From contig NZ_JBMSEB010000003.1 in assembly GCF_049446075.1 (NCBI RefSeq), positions 372,001-436,000 of the forward strand: a stretch of DNA of 64,000 bases, given 5' to 3'. The notes under the pieces were generated by a model. The model did not search any database and was not told the DNA's origin. It saw nothing but the letters and a program-made list of their open reading frames with translations. Each line of letters starts with the position of its first letter. Positions within the stretch are counted from its first letter, which is position 1. A program made the position numbers and the translations under genes. Shown here piece after piece: positions 24,757 to 32,556 of the stretch. This DNA comes from Humibacter sp049446075. Lineage in GTDB: Bacteria; Actinomycetota; Actinomycetes; Actinomycetales; Microbacteriaceae.

Positions 24757-26076
24757 CTACTCTGCCGTGTCCGCTCGTCGTCGTTCCAGATGCTGTCGCA
24801 TGACGGGATCGACCGTGAGGCCGATCGCACGCTCGAACGCGGCGTCCGCTTCCGCCTGGCGACCTGCCCTGGCGAGGAGGTGCGCCCGGGTGGCCCAGGC
24901 GGGTTGGAAGCGCACGATCCGGGGTTCGTCTATGCGATCGAGCTCGGCGAGCGCGGCTTCCGGGCCATCGACGTCCGCACGCGTCGCGGCCAGCGCCACC
25001 CTCGCGCCCAGCGTGGGCGCAACGGTCACGAGGGCCTGGTGCAGCGTCAGCAACGTCTCGTGGTCGACCTGGCCGGTGCGAGCACGGTCGTCATGGGCCG
25101 ACTGGATGGCGGCCTCGAGCTGAAACCGACCGATCGCCCGCAGTTCACCCCGCCCGTCGATGACCAGTCGGCTCGCGCCGAGAAGATGACGCTCTCCGCG
25201 AGCGATGAGGCCGGCATCCCAGAGGCTCACATCCTGCTCGTCCACTGGCACGAATCGTCCACCGGAGTCGAGCCGTGCGGATGCCCGCGCCAGGGACAGG
25301 CAGATGAGGGCGGCCAGCCCGAGCACCTCGGGCTCACGTGGGAGCAGTTGCGCCGCGATCTCGGCGAGCGCGAGCGCCTCGACGCTCAGCGACTCGCTGC
25401 CGGGCGGCCCGCCCTCCGCAGTGCCTGCGACGATGGGCCAATCAATGGCGTAGGCACCGTAGATCGCCTCGAGTACGGCGGGAAGACGCTCGCCGAGCGC
25501 ATTGGTGTTGGGCTCGGCGAAGGGGATGCCAGCCTCTTTGATGCGGCGCTTGGCCCGCACCAGCCGCTGCGCCATGGCGGGCGTGGGCACGGCGAACGCG
25601 CGCGCGATGTGCTCGGCGTCCAGGCCGAGCACGGTCTGCAGCATGAGCGGAGTGCGCACTCCCGGGTCGATCGCGGGATGCGCACACACGAAAAGCAGCG
25701 CCAGCCTTCGGTCTGGAATCTCGTCCGGCTCGGCTCCGGCGGTCCTTTCAGCCGCAGGCTCGTGGACCGGTTCGGTGTCGAGCGATGCCGTCCGATGCCC
25801 TACCGAACGCAAGCGGTCCAGCATGCGGTGACGTGCGGTGACGACGAGCCAGCCGGCCGGGTTCGCCGGAATGCCGTCGCCCGGCCAGGCACGCAAGGCG
25901 CGTTCGAACGCATCCTGCAGGCAGTCTTCGGCAAGCGCGATGTCGCGCGTTCCCGCGACGAGCACGGAGAGCATCCGGCCGTACGACTCACGCACGACCT
26001 GCTGCAGCGCAGCTCGGACTGCGCCGTCGGGCTCCTCGTCCGTGCCGCGCTGCGAGCGGTCCGTCAGCTCGGCCAC
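24757..26076 (-). CDS. ECF sigma factor with large C-terminal domain (ECF42-like)
   Basis: About 439-residue extracytoplasmic-function sigma factor. Region 2 runs from ALQQVVRESYGRML through EDCLQDAFERALRAWP to ARHRMLDRLR; region 4 carries PLMLQTVLGLDAEHIARAF and AQRLVRAKRRIKEAG. About 240 further residues form a helical, TPR-like domain with the family phrases YGAYAIDWP and LIARGERHLLGA. This architecture and the adjacent DGPF/YCII gene define the ECF42 group, where the C-terminal domain rather than an anti-sigma factor is thought to control activity. I chose the GTG at 26076, overlapping the DGPF gene by 13 bp; the frame continues upstream without support. Confidence 0.9.
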   Translation of the reverse strand: MAELTDRSQRGTDEEPDGAVRAALQQVVRESYGRMLSVLVAGTRDIALAEDCLQDAFERALRAWPGDGIPANPAGWLVVTARHRMLDRLRSVGHRTASLDTEPVHEPAAERTAGAEPDEIPDRRLALLFVCAHPAIDPGVRTPLMLQTVLGLDAEHIARAFAVPTPAMAQRLVRAKRRIKEAGIPFAEPNTNALGERLPAVLEAIYGAYAIDWPIVAGTAEGGPPGSESLSVEALALAEIAAQLLPREPEVLGLAALICLSLARASARLDSGGRFVPVDEQDVSLWDAGLIARGERHLLGASRLVIDGRGELRAIGRFQLEAAIQSAHDDRARTGQVDHETLLTLHQALVTVAPTLGARVALAATRADVDGPEAALAELDRIDEPRIVRFQPAWATRAHLLARAGRQAEADAAFERAIGLTVDPVMRQHLERRRADTAE

Positions 26077-26441
26077 ACCCACTGGCCGTCGACGAGCGAG
26101 ATCGCCGAAGGGCGCACCTCCATCACGCCATACTGCGCTCCTGGGCATTTCTCGGCCCACGCCAGCGCGGCATCCAGGTCGGGCACATCGATCACGAATG
26201 CACCGGCCAACTTCTCCTTGGTGTCGGCGAACGGCCCGTCCTGCACGGTCAGCCCGCCGTTGCGCAGCGTGACCTGGGTCGTGTCGGCGACAGGCCGAAG
26301 GATCTCGCCGGCCACAAGCACTCCAGCCTTCGCGAGCGCCTTGCCGTACTCGGTGAAGGCCACCTTGAACGGCTCCATGTCTTCTTCGGTGATATTGGCA
26401 TCCTGCGCCTCGAGCGCGTTCAGGAGCAGTGTGTACCGCAT
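26064..26441 (-). CDS. DGPF/YCII domain protein, ECF42 partner
   Basis: 125-residue protein of the YciI-like/DGPF family. It begins MRYTLLL and contains the diagnostic VQDGPFADTKEKLAGAF and a conserved PGAQYGVMEVRP ending. Members are almost always encoded next to ECF42-type sigma factors and are often their targets; the molecular function is unknown, although related YciI folds have a His-Asp pair. The ATG at 26441 has AGAGG nine bases upstream; an ATG at 26450 would add three residues. The stop codon lies inside the sigma factor gene's start region, so translation is coupled. Confidence 0.88.
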   Translation of the reverse strand: MRYTLLLNALEAQDANITEEDMEPFKVAFTEYGKALAKAGVLVAGEILRPVADTTQVTLRNGGLTVQDGPFADTKEKLAGAFVIDVPDLDAALAWAEKCPGAQYGVMEVRPSAISLVDGQWVWPS

Positions 26442-26576
26442 GTTCGTCATCCTCTCATCGCGCCGCTGGCGCGGCGCCTTCACAGTGATGACGATCGAGG
26501 GGTGCCCGAATCGACAGACGCCCGGCTCCGGCTGGGTCGCTGCCCGGAAGATCGCCCAGCGGCCGAGCGAGCGCGA

Positions 26577-26705
26577 GGCTCGGCCAAGCGAGCAAGCTCG
26601 CTCGGCTCTCGCCTCAATCAGTTGTGTTCGCGGCGTTGCGCTCAACAACTTCAATCGGCTCGGCCAAGCGAGCAAGCTCGCTCGGCTCTCGCCTCAATCA
26701 GTTGT
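26577..26705. repeat. Two copies, 80 bp apart, of a conserved-flank palindrome
   Basis: Identical 49-bp segments start at 26577 and 26657. Each contains AGCGAGC-AA-GCTCGCT, a perfect palindrome with 7-bp arms, between GGCTCGGCC and CGGCTCTCGCCTCAATC. The same flanks surround another palindrome in the triple repeat at 10163-10379. Between the copies, AGTTGT and ACAACT form a further inverted repeat. The second copy overlaps the last codons and stop of the carboxypeptidase gene. Confidence 0.93.
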
Positions 26706-29019
26706 TGGAGAGGTTGTTGCCGCACTCGTAGAAGGCGGTGGTGAGGTCATCGATGGCCGAGAGCGCGGCATCGTCGCTCCCGTAGTTCAACGCGTAGATG
26801 GCGAACGTGAGGCTCGTGCCATCCTTGGCGTGGATGACCCCTGCCAGCGTTCTCGACGTGTTGATCCACCCGGTCTTCGCGTTCACATGCCCGACGGCGT
26901 TCGACGAGAACGAGCCGTCGAACCTGCCATAGCCCGGACCAAGCGTGCCGGTCTTCCCCGCGACGGGCAGGCCGTCGTAGATCGAGCCGAGCGTACCCTG
27001 CCGATTCAGCACCTTGACCATGAACTGGGTCAGGTAAGACGCTGGCACCTTGTTGTCCGCACTCAGGCCAGAGCCGTCGGCGAAGTACAGCCCGTTCTCG
27101 GAGATGCCGTACGTCTGCAGCCCCTTGAGCACGCCGGCGTTGATCGCGGAGAAGCTGTTGCCCGCTCCGGTCTTGATGGCCACGAGCCGAGCGAGTTCCT
27201 CCATGATCGTGTTGTCCGAGTACGTCAGCGCCTCCTCCGCGAGTGCGGAGACCGGCTGCGACAACACCTGGCCCAGCTGCTTCGCGCCCGCAGGTGCCGT
27301 GCCGCCGGTGATCGCGACGCCGTTGCCGAGGTCGTCCGCGAGCACGCTGGCGGCCCGCCCAACGGGGTCCGTGCTGCGCGGCGACTCGACGGCCGTCGGG
27401 TCGTTGCGGTCCCCGTCCACCATGAACGAGGTCATGTAGGGCGTCGAGCCCTCCACCACTCGCTCCTCGTGCTCGTCCCAGCTGGGCAGCCAGACGGGTC
27501 CCGAATACAGCGAGGTGTCGACAACGAGTGAGGTGATCGGCTGGCCGGCGTTCGCCGGGTCGGATGCCCACGCCTGCTTCACCTGATTCGCCAGGTCGTC
27601 GATGTGCGGGGCATTCGTGTAGAACGACTGCTGCCCGCTGGGCAGGCGGCTGAGCGTGACATCCCCGCCGCCGATCACGACCACCTGTCCGGGCTGGGAG
27701 CCCTTCACTACAGTCGTCGGCACTCGGTAGTCCGGCCCGAGCACGCTGAACGCGGCCGCAGCCGTGAGCATCTTGAGCACGCTGGCCGTGGGGGCAGGGT
27801 TGGAACCGTTGCGGTCGAACAGCACCTCGCCGGTCGTGGCGTTCATCACCTGCGCTTCGAGCGTTCCGAACCCGCGTGCAGACGCATACGACGCCACTGA
27901 GCACGTTCGGATCTTGCTGGCCGCGGCAGCCGCACTCGGCGTCGGCCGCACGGTGGGCTTAGCGCTCGCGGTCGGTGTGGGGCTGGTCGCCAGCGGGACC
28001 GATGCGCCGGCCGCGCGTGCCGGGGCTGTTGCGGCCCCTACTCCGAACGAAAGCCCACCGAGCACGACGACCGCGGCCGCGATGCCCGCGATGAGTGACG
28101 TGCGCGGGTTGTTGCGGATCCACGTCAGGATGCCTGCCAGCGGTCCTCCCCCGGATCCCCCGCCCGCAGACCCTCCGCGTCCCGAGCCACCGCGTCCGGA
28201 ACCGCCACGACCGGAACCACCACGGCCCGAGCCGCCACGACCCGAGCCGCCACGACCCCAACCCCCGCGCCCGGAACCGCCACGGCCGGCACCTTCACCG
28301 CCGCCGATGACGGCGGCGGCGACGGCTGCGTCGGTCGCAACAACGGCGGTCGGAAGATCGGCTGCAGGAGTGTCTGCCGTTGAGTCGGTCTGACCAGAGC
28401 CGAACATCTCTCCGACCGCCCAGGGGACGGCAACAGTTGGCGAGTCCGCGCCCGACGTCGGCGACACCGGGGCAGGCGCTTCGTGCTCCGCTTGCGCGTC
28501 GCTCGGTGCGGCGGTGGTCGGCAGAGGGGCTGTGAACTCTGTCCGTGCGGGCACAAAGAGCGGCGGAACATCCTCGAACGAAGATCGAAGGCTTGCCGCC
28601 GATGGCGTCGCCTGGCCGGATTCCTGTGCCGCTTGCTCCGCGGCCGCAAGGTCGCGAGCGCGAAGGGGCGGCCGTGCGGCCCGGGGCGTCGTGGGCTCGG
28701 CGTGCGCCCTGGCCGACTCGGTAGCCAGAGCATCAGTCGGTTCTTGCGCCGGGGCATCCGCGGGCGCCTGCTCCACAGCATGCATCGGTTCCGCTGCGGA
28801 CGCATCCGTCAACTCGGGTGCACGAGCATCCGTTGGTTCTGGGTCGGCAGCATCCTGGTGTGCGGGAGCGGCAACCGTGTTCGGCGCGGCAGGATGCACC
28901 ACCGGGTTCTCCTGCGTGGGGTCGCCGAGGAGATCGCTCAGGCCGAGCGCGTCGAAGGCCGATTCGTTGGGATCGTCCGACCGACGATCGCGGCGCGACT
29001 GGGGGGACTCGTCGTGCAT
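26698..29019 (-). CDS. dacB: PBP4-type D-alanyl-D-alanine carboxypeptidase with long cytoplasmic tail
   Basis: 773-residue S13-family penicillin-binding protein that trims peptidoglycan peptides. The SxxK motif is SVLK (413-416), SxN is YSDNT, and KTG is in AGKTGTLGPGYG; the LDGS-like insertions of the family are also present. Unusually, the catalytic part is preceded by about 300 cytoplasmic residues: an acidic Ala/Pro/Thr-rich tract with recurring EPTDA words (residues 50-110), and a perfect GRGGS array (about 245-285) just before the single membrane helix (309-331). Normal PBP4 has only a signal peptide. It is therefore a type II membrane protein with a large disordered inner tail. The last codons lie in a dispersed repeat. 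Confidence 0.92.
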   Translation of the reverse strand: MHDESPQSRRDRRSDDPNESAFDALGLSDLLGDPTQENPVVHPAAPNTVAAPAHQDAADPEPTDARAPELTDASAAEPMHAVEQAPADAPAQEPTDALATESARAHAEPTTPRAARPPLRARDLAAAEQAAQESGQATPSAASLRSSFEDVPPLFVPARTEFTAPLPTTAAPSDAQAEHEAPAPVSPTSGADSPTVAVPWAVGEMFGSGQTDSTADTPAADLPTAVVATDAAVAAAVIGGGEGAGRGGSGRGGWGRGGSGRGGSGRGGSGRGGSGRGGSGRGGSAGGGSGGGPLAGILTWIRNNPRTSLIAGIAAAVVVLGGLSFGVGAATAPARAAGASVPLATSPTPTASAKPTVRPTPSAAAAASKIRTCSVASYASARGFGTLEAQVMNATTGEVLFDRNGSNPAPTASVLKMLTAAAAFSVLGPDYRVPTTVVKGSQPGQVVVIGGGDVTLSRLPSGQQSFYTNAPHIDDLANQVKQAWASDPANAGQPITSLVVDTSLYSGPVWLPSWDEHEERVVEGSTPYMTSFMVDGDRNDPTAVESPRSTDPVGRAASVLADDLGNGVAITGGTAPAGAKQLGQVLSQPVSALAEEALTYSDNTIMEELARLVAIKTGAGNSFSAINAGVLKGLQTYGISENGLYFADGSGLSADNKVPASYLTQFMVKVLNRQGTLGSIYDGLPVAGKTGTLGPGYGRFDGSFSSNAVGHVNAKTGWINTSRTLAGVIHAKDGTSLTFAIYALNYGSDDAALSAIDDLTTAFYECGNNLSNN

Positions 29020-29096
29020 TCGCCCGAGTGTACCGATGGCACCTGTGAGGGACCGAGACTCGTCCTCTCCTTCCGTGCGGCGGTCACGTCCGGGGA

Positions 29097-30080
29097 TCAG
29101 CGTTCCTGCGGATACACCAGCCCGATGCGTTCCCGCACAGCGTCGAGTGTGCGCATGATCGACACGGATTCCGCGGGCGGCATCACGTCACTCGCAATGA
29201 GTCCCGCCTCGATGAGCCGCTCGGCCTCTCTCGCCTGAAACTGCTTGCCGCCGCCCGCGATGCGTGTCTTGTACTCTTCGACCACCTCGCCGTCCGGGGC
29301 GATCAGCCTGAAGTTCGCAGGCGCGTACCAGACGCTCCCGATCTCGATGCGTGCCTCCGTGCCGACGATCGTCGCGCGGTTCGCCCCGCGCACGTCCCTC
29401 GCGCAGTGCGTCACGGCGAGCGCCCTGTCGCCGTAGCCGAAGATGGCGTCCGTTGCGAGGTCCGCTCCCGTCTGCCCGAACCGCGCGGATGCCTGCACCG
29501 ACTCCGGCTCGCCCAGCAGCATCGAGGCGAACGAGATGGGGTAGACGCCAAGGTCGAGCAGGGCGCCCCCACCGAGCTCCAGTTTGCTCAGGCGATGATT
29601 CGGATCGGTCGGCAGCAGCTGCATGTGGTCGGCGCTGAACTCCCGTATCGTCCCGAGCGAGCCTTCGCCGAGCAGTTGGCGAATGCGTTCGACGTGCGGC
29701 AGGAAACGGGTCCACATCGCTTCGAGAACGAGCAGCCCTCGGTCCGCGGCGAGGTCGACGACGCGCACCGCCTCTGCGGCGTTCAACGTGAAGGGCTTCT
29801 CGACGAGCACGTGTTTGCCCGCACGCAGCGCGAGTTCCGCCGCCGGCGCATGCTGGGGATGCGGCGTCGCGATGTACACGATGTCGACGTCGTCATCGGC
29901 GACCAGGTCCTCATAGGAACCGTGCGCCGTAGGGATGCCGAACTCGTCAGCGAAGGCATCCGCGCGCTCCAAGGTGCGCGAGCCGACAGCAGCGATCGTG
30001 TGCTCGTCGTCGAGCAGGTCCTTGGCGAAATTATGTGCGATTCCGCCCGTGCCGAGGATGCCCCACCGAACCTCGCTCAT
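29097..30080 (-). CDS. Gfo/Idh/MocA family oxidoreductase
   Basis: 327-residue NAD(P)-dependent oxidoreductase, probably acting on a sugar, inositol or related diol. The N-terminal Rossmann motif is GILGTGGIAHNFA, and the family signature VLVEKPFTLNAAEA carries the conserved EKP Lys near residue 95. The C-terminal half has the GGALLDLGVYPISFA stretch with the catalytic-site Asp and Tyr of the family. It is flanked by the carboxypeptidase gene and the tRNA-Thr terminator, with no nearby sugar-transport genes, so its substrate cannot be inferred from context. Confidence 0.92.
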   Translation of the reverse strand: MSEVRWGILGTGGIAHNFAKDLLDDEHTIAAVGSRTLERADAFADEFGIPTAHGSYEDLVADDDVDIVYIATPHPQHAPAAELALRAGKHVLVEKPFTLNAAEAVRVVDLAADRGLLVLEAMWTRFLPHVERIRQLLGEGSLGTIREFSADHMQLLPTDPNHRLSKLELGGGALLDLGVYPISFASMLLGEPESVQASARFGQTGADLATDAIFGYGDRALAVTHCARDVRGANRATIVGTEARIEIGSVWYAPANFRLIAPDGEVVEEYKTRIAGGGKQFQAREAERLIEAGLIASDVMPPAESVSIMRTLDAVRERIGLVYPQER

Positions 30081-30155
30081 CGCTCCCCCTCGCCCTTCGA
30101 ACGGCCGCAGCCGACGGATGCCGCCAGCGTAGCCGGGTGCGCGGCGGGGAAAACG

Positions 30156-30185
30156 AAAAGAGGGCCCCTTTCGGGACCCTCTTTC
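30156..30185 (-). terminator. Rho-independent terminator of tRNA-Thr
   Basis: On the minus strand the RNA reads AAAGAGGGUCCC-GAAA-GGGGCCCUCUUU: an 11-12 bp stem with a GAAA tetraloop followed by a U-run, starting about eight bases after the tRNA. A short bulge is present in the stem. Confidence 0.88.
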
Positions 30186-30193
30186 GTGTTCGG

Positions 30194-30266
30194 AGCCGCC
30201 TGTCGGAATCGAACCGACGACCTATTCATTACGAGTGAATCGCTCTGCCGACTGAGCTAAGGCGGC
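30194..30266 (-). tRNA. tRNA-Thr (anticodon CGU)
   Basis: Acceptor arms GCCGCCT and AGGCGGC pair fully; the D arm is GCTC...GAGC, the anticodon stem is ATTCA/TGAAT with loop CTCGTAA (anticodon CGT, reading ACG), and the T arm is GTCGG-TTCGATT-CCGAC. Discriminator is U; CCA is not encoded. 73 nt, followed by a strong terminator. Confidence 0.96.
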
Positions 30267-30333
30267 GTGACGCGGTCGCCCGCACACAGCAGACAAGCTT
30301 AGCGGATTCCCGGCAGGCATCCGACCAGAGCGC

Positions 30334-30984
30334 CTAGAAGTCGTCGCGCACGAGCTGGTGCAACTCCGCGAACGACTCCATGATGCGATCGGCCAATGCG
30401 CCGTGCCCGCCGGCTTCCGCCCAGCAGGCCCACGCGTGCCGCACGCCGGCGAACCCCACGAACGCCACGAGTCTGGCGCGGCTGTGCAGGCGCTCCGCGT
30501 CTTCGGTGAGGGTCGGGTCTTCTCTGGTGAGCCGGCGTTCCACCACGCTCACGATCTCGCGCTCGAGCTCTTTCATGCTCGCCAGGCGCAGCGTGACCAG
30601 GTAGGGCTCCTGCCGCATCAGTCGGCGGCGCATCGTCTCGATGTCGGCCGCCTCGGGATTGGGTGTTCCGTCGACGGTCGAGAGCAGCAGATCGCGGATG
30701 CCGTCCAGCAGCGGTCGCCCCGGTTCGTCGGCCACGAATCGCTCGATGGCCTCGCCCCGAGGCATCTCCGGCACGTCGCCGATGACGGCTGCTTCCTTCG
30801 TCGGGAAGTAGTTGAAGAAGGTGCGAGGCGACACGCCGGCCACGTGGCTGATCTCCTCGACTGTGACGCCGTCGAACCCGCGGTCCAGTGAGAGCGTCAG
30901 CACGGCGCGTTCGATCGCATTGCGCGTGGCGATCCGCTTGCGCTCCCGGACGCCGGTCGGTGCCGGCGATGTGGTGGCGATCAC
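30334..30984 (-). CDS. TetR-family transcriptional regulator
   Basis: 216-residue repressor-type protein. The N-terminal helix-turn-helix lies at about residues 20-65 and contains VEEISHVAGVSPRTFFNYFPTK, the characteristic TetR recognition helix. The helical C-terminal ligand domain has a MRRRLMRQEPYL segment seen in MftR-like or AcrR-like branches; the ligand is unknown. The start is a GTG at 30984 without a Shine-Dalgarno site; AATAAT lies exactly six bases upstream, so the mRNA may be leaderless. A TTGCA-N5-TGCAA inverted repeat overlaps this -10 element and is a candidate self-operator. Confidence 0.92.
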   Translation of the reverse strand: MIATTSPAPTGVRERKRIATRNAIERAVLTLSLDRGFDGVTVEEISHVAGVSPRTFFNYFPTKEAAVIGDVPEMPRGEAIERFVADEPGRPLLDGIRDLLLSTVDGTPNPEAADIETMRRRLMRQEPYLVTLRLASMKELEREIVSVVERRLTREDPTLTEDAERLHSRARLVAFVGFAGVRHAWACWAEAGGHGALADRIMESFAELHQLVRDDF

Positions 30985-30990
30985 GCACCC

Positions 30991-31009
30991 ATTATTGCAG
31001 TGAGTGCAA
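30991..31009 (-). promoter_or_regulatory. TetR promoter and candidate operator
   Basis: On the minus strand AATAAT (30996-30991) is six bases before the GTG start. The inverted repeat TTGCA-GTGAG-TGCAA (30995-31009) overlaps it. Position and symmetry suit autorepression by the TetR protein; binding is inferred. Confidence 0.45.
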
Positions 31010-31026
31010 AGTCTGGTTGAGCGTGA

Positions 31027-32556
31027 TCAGCACTCAGGGTCGGTCTTCGGCACTGTGCCGTCCACGAGGAATCCATCGACCGCATCGTTCACGCACGAGT
31101 TCGACTTGTTGTAGGCCGTGTGCCCGTGCCCGTGATACGTGACGAGATGACCGCTGTCCAGCTGTTTCGACAGATTGACCGCCCACTGGTATGGCGTTGC
31201 GGGATCGCCCGTCGTTCCCACGACGAGGATGGGCGCGGCGCCGGGCGCGTGGATCGGCGCCTCGGCTCGCGTTGGCTTGTACGGCCAGACGGCGCACCCG
31301 ATGTCGCCGTAGGACATGTAGGGGCCGATCACGGGGGCCGCCTTGGTGAGCTCGGCGGCTTGTGTGCGCATGGTGGCGGGGTCGGCATTCGATGCGTAGT
31401 CGAGGCAGTTGACCGCGGTGAACGCCTCGGTCGAATTGTCGGAGTACGTGCCGTTCGAGTTCCTGTCGTAGTAGCCGTCGGCGAGGATGAACGCCACCTT
31501 CGCGCTGCCTGCCATGACGTCCTTGAACAGGTTGTCGAGGGCGCTCCAGGCGCTCGAGTCGTACAGCGGGTAGATGATCGCGGTCACCATGGTGTTCGCA
31601 CCGAGTTCGCGGCCGTCCGAGTTGCGAATGGGGCTGGCATCGAGCGACGCGAGGAGGTTCGAGACCGTCGACAGCGCGTCGTTGAGCGAACCGGAGAACG
31701 GGCATCCGCTCCGTTGCAGGCAGTCAGTCAGATAGGCGCTGAGCTCCTGTTCGAAGCCCTTCGACTGCCCGAGGTTCACGTCGAAGCTGCTCGACGAAGG
31801 GTCGAGCGCGCCGTCGAGCACCATCCTCCCGACGTGTTTCGGGAACAGGCCGGCATAGGTGGATCCGAGAAGCGTGCCGTACGAATAGCCGAGGTAATTG
31901 AGTTTCGCGTCGCCGAGTACGGCGCGCAGCACGTCGAGGTCGCGCGCGGCACTCGTGGTTCCCACCTGCCCGAGCAGCGCGCCCGTGTTCTGCTTGCATG
32001 CCGCCGCGAAGTCGGATGCCTGCCGCGTCGATGCCTGGATCCACGAGTCCGACCCACGCGTGCCCGGCGTGATGCCGAAGATGTAGTCGTCCATCTTGGC
32101 TGCGTCGTAGCACTTCACTGCGGTGGACGAACCGACCCCGCGGGGGTCGAATCCCACGATGTCGTAGTGCTCTTGCAGATTCTTGTCCACGGCGTAGTCG
32201 AGACTGTCGCGCACGAAGCTCACACCGGACGCGCCTGGCCCGCCAGGATTGACGAGCAGTGACCCTAGGCGCTTTCCAGTCGCGTAATGCCTGATCAGGG
32301 CAAGCTTCACCGTTCCGACCGACGGCGCTGACCAGTCAAGGGGAACCTTGGCAGTGGCGCACTGGAACTTGCCGCACGACTGCCAGTCCAGGTGCTGTCC
32401 GTAGAACGGCGCCAGCGCGGACGAGACCTTCTCCGGCCGCGGCGTGGAGGTCGCAGGCGGCCGCGACACGGGGAAGCATCCGCTCAGCGCGAGCGAGAGC
32501 ATGGCCGCGATCGCCGCGACTATCGTGACGCGCTGCCAGCGCTTGCCTCGGATCAT
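31027..32556 (-). CDS. Secreted alpha/beta-hydrolase lipoprotein, tripeptidyl aminopeptidase (S33/TAP-like)
   Basis: 509-residue exported peptidase-like hydrolase. The N-terminus has a basic start, a hydrophobic core and a lipobox LALSGC (Cys about residue 27), so it should be a lipoprotein on the outer face of the membrane. The oxyanion segment is LLVNPGGPGASG, the nucleophile elbow is GYSYGTLLG (Ser), and the C-terminal TAP-like domain holds the acidic residue in VGTTGDPATP and the His in TYHGHGHTAY. Relatives in Streptomyces and mycobacteria release N-terminal di- or tripeptides. Its ATG overlaps the holB stop, so it is the last gene of the topA-tmk-holB operon. Confidence 0.9.
   Translation of the reverse strand: MIRGKRWQRVTIVAAIAAMLSLALSGCFPVSRPPATSTPRPEKVSSALAPFYGQHLDWQSCGKFQCATAKVPLDWSAPSVGTVKLALIRHYATGKRLGSLLVNPGGPGASGVSFVRDSLDYAVDKNLQEHYDIVGFDPRGVGSSTAVKCYDAAKMDDYIFGITPGTRGSDSWIQASTRQASDFAAACKQNTGALLGQVGTTSAARDLDVLRAVLGDAKLNYLGYSYGTLLGSTYAGLFPKHVGRMVLDGALDPSSSSFDVNLGQSKGFEQELSAYLTDCLQRSGCPFSGSLNDALSTVSNLLASLDASPIRNSDGRELGANTMVTAIIYPLYDSSAWSALDNLFKDVMAGSAKVAFILADGYYDRNSNGTYSDNSTEAFTAVNCLDYASNADPATMRTQAAELTKAAPVIGPYMSYGDIGCAVWPYKPTRAEAPIHAPGAAPILVVGTTGDPATPYQWAVNLSKQLDSGHLVTYHGHGHTAYNKSNSCVNDAVDGFLVDGTVPKTDPEC

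Noticed and set aside
24790..27531. A 913-codon open frame on the plus strand opposite the ECF sigma, DGPF and carboxypeptidase genes.
   Set aside because: It crosses three well-supported minus-strand genes and the repeats between them, and shows no family motif.
29020..29096. Possible mobile element remnants around the carboxypeptidase and oxidoreductase genes.
   Set aside because: No transposase-like frame, target duplication or terminal inverted repeat was found in the short gap.
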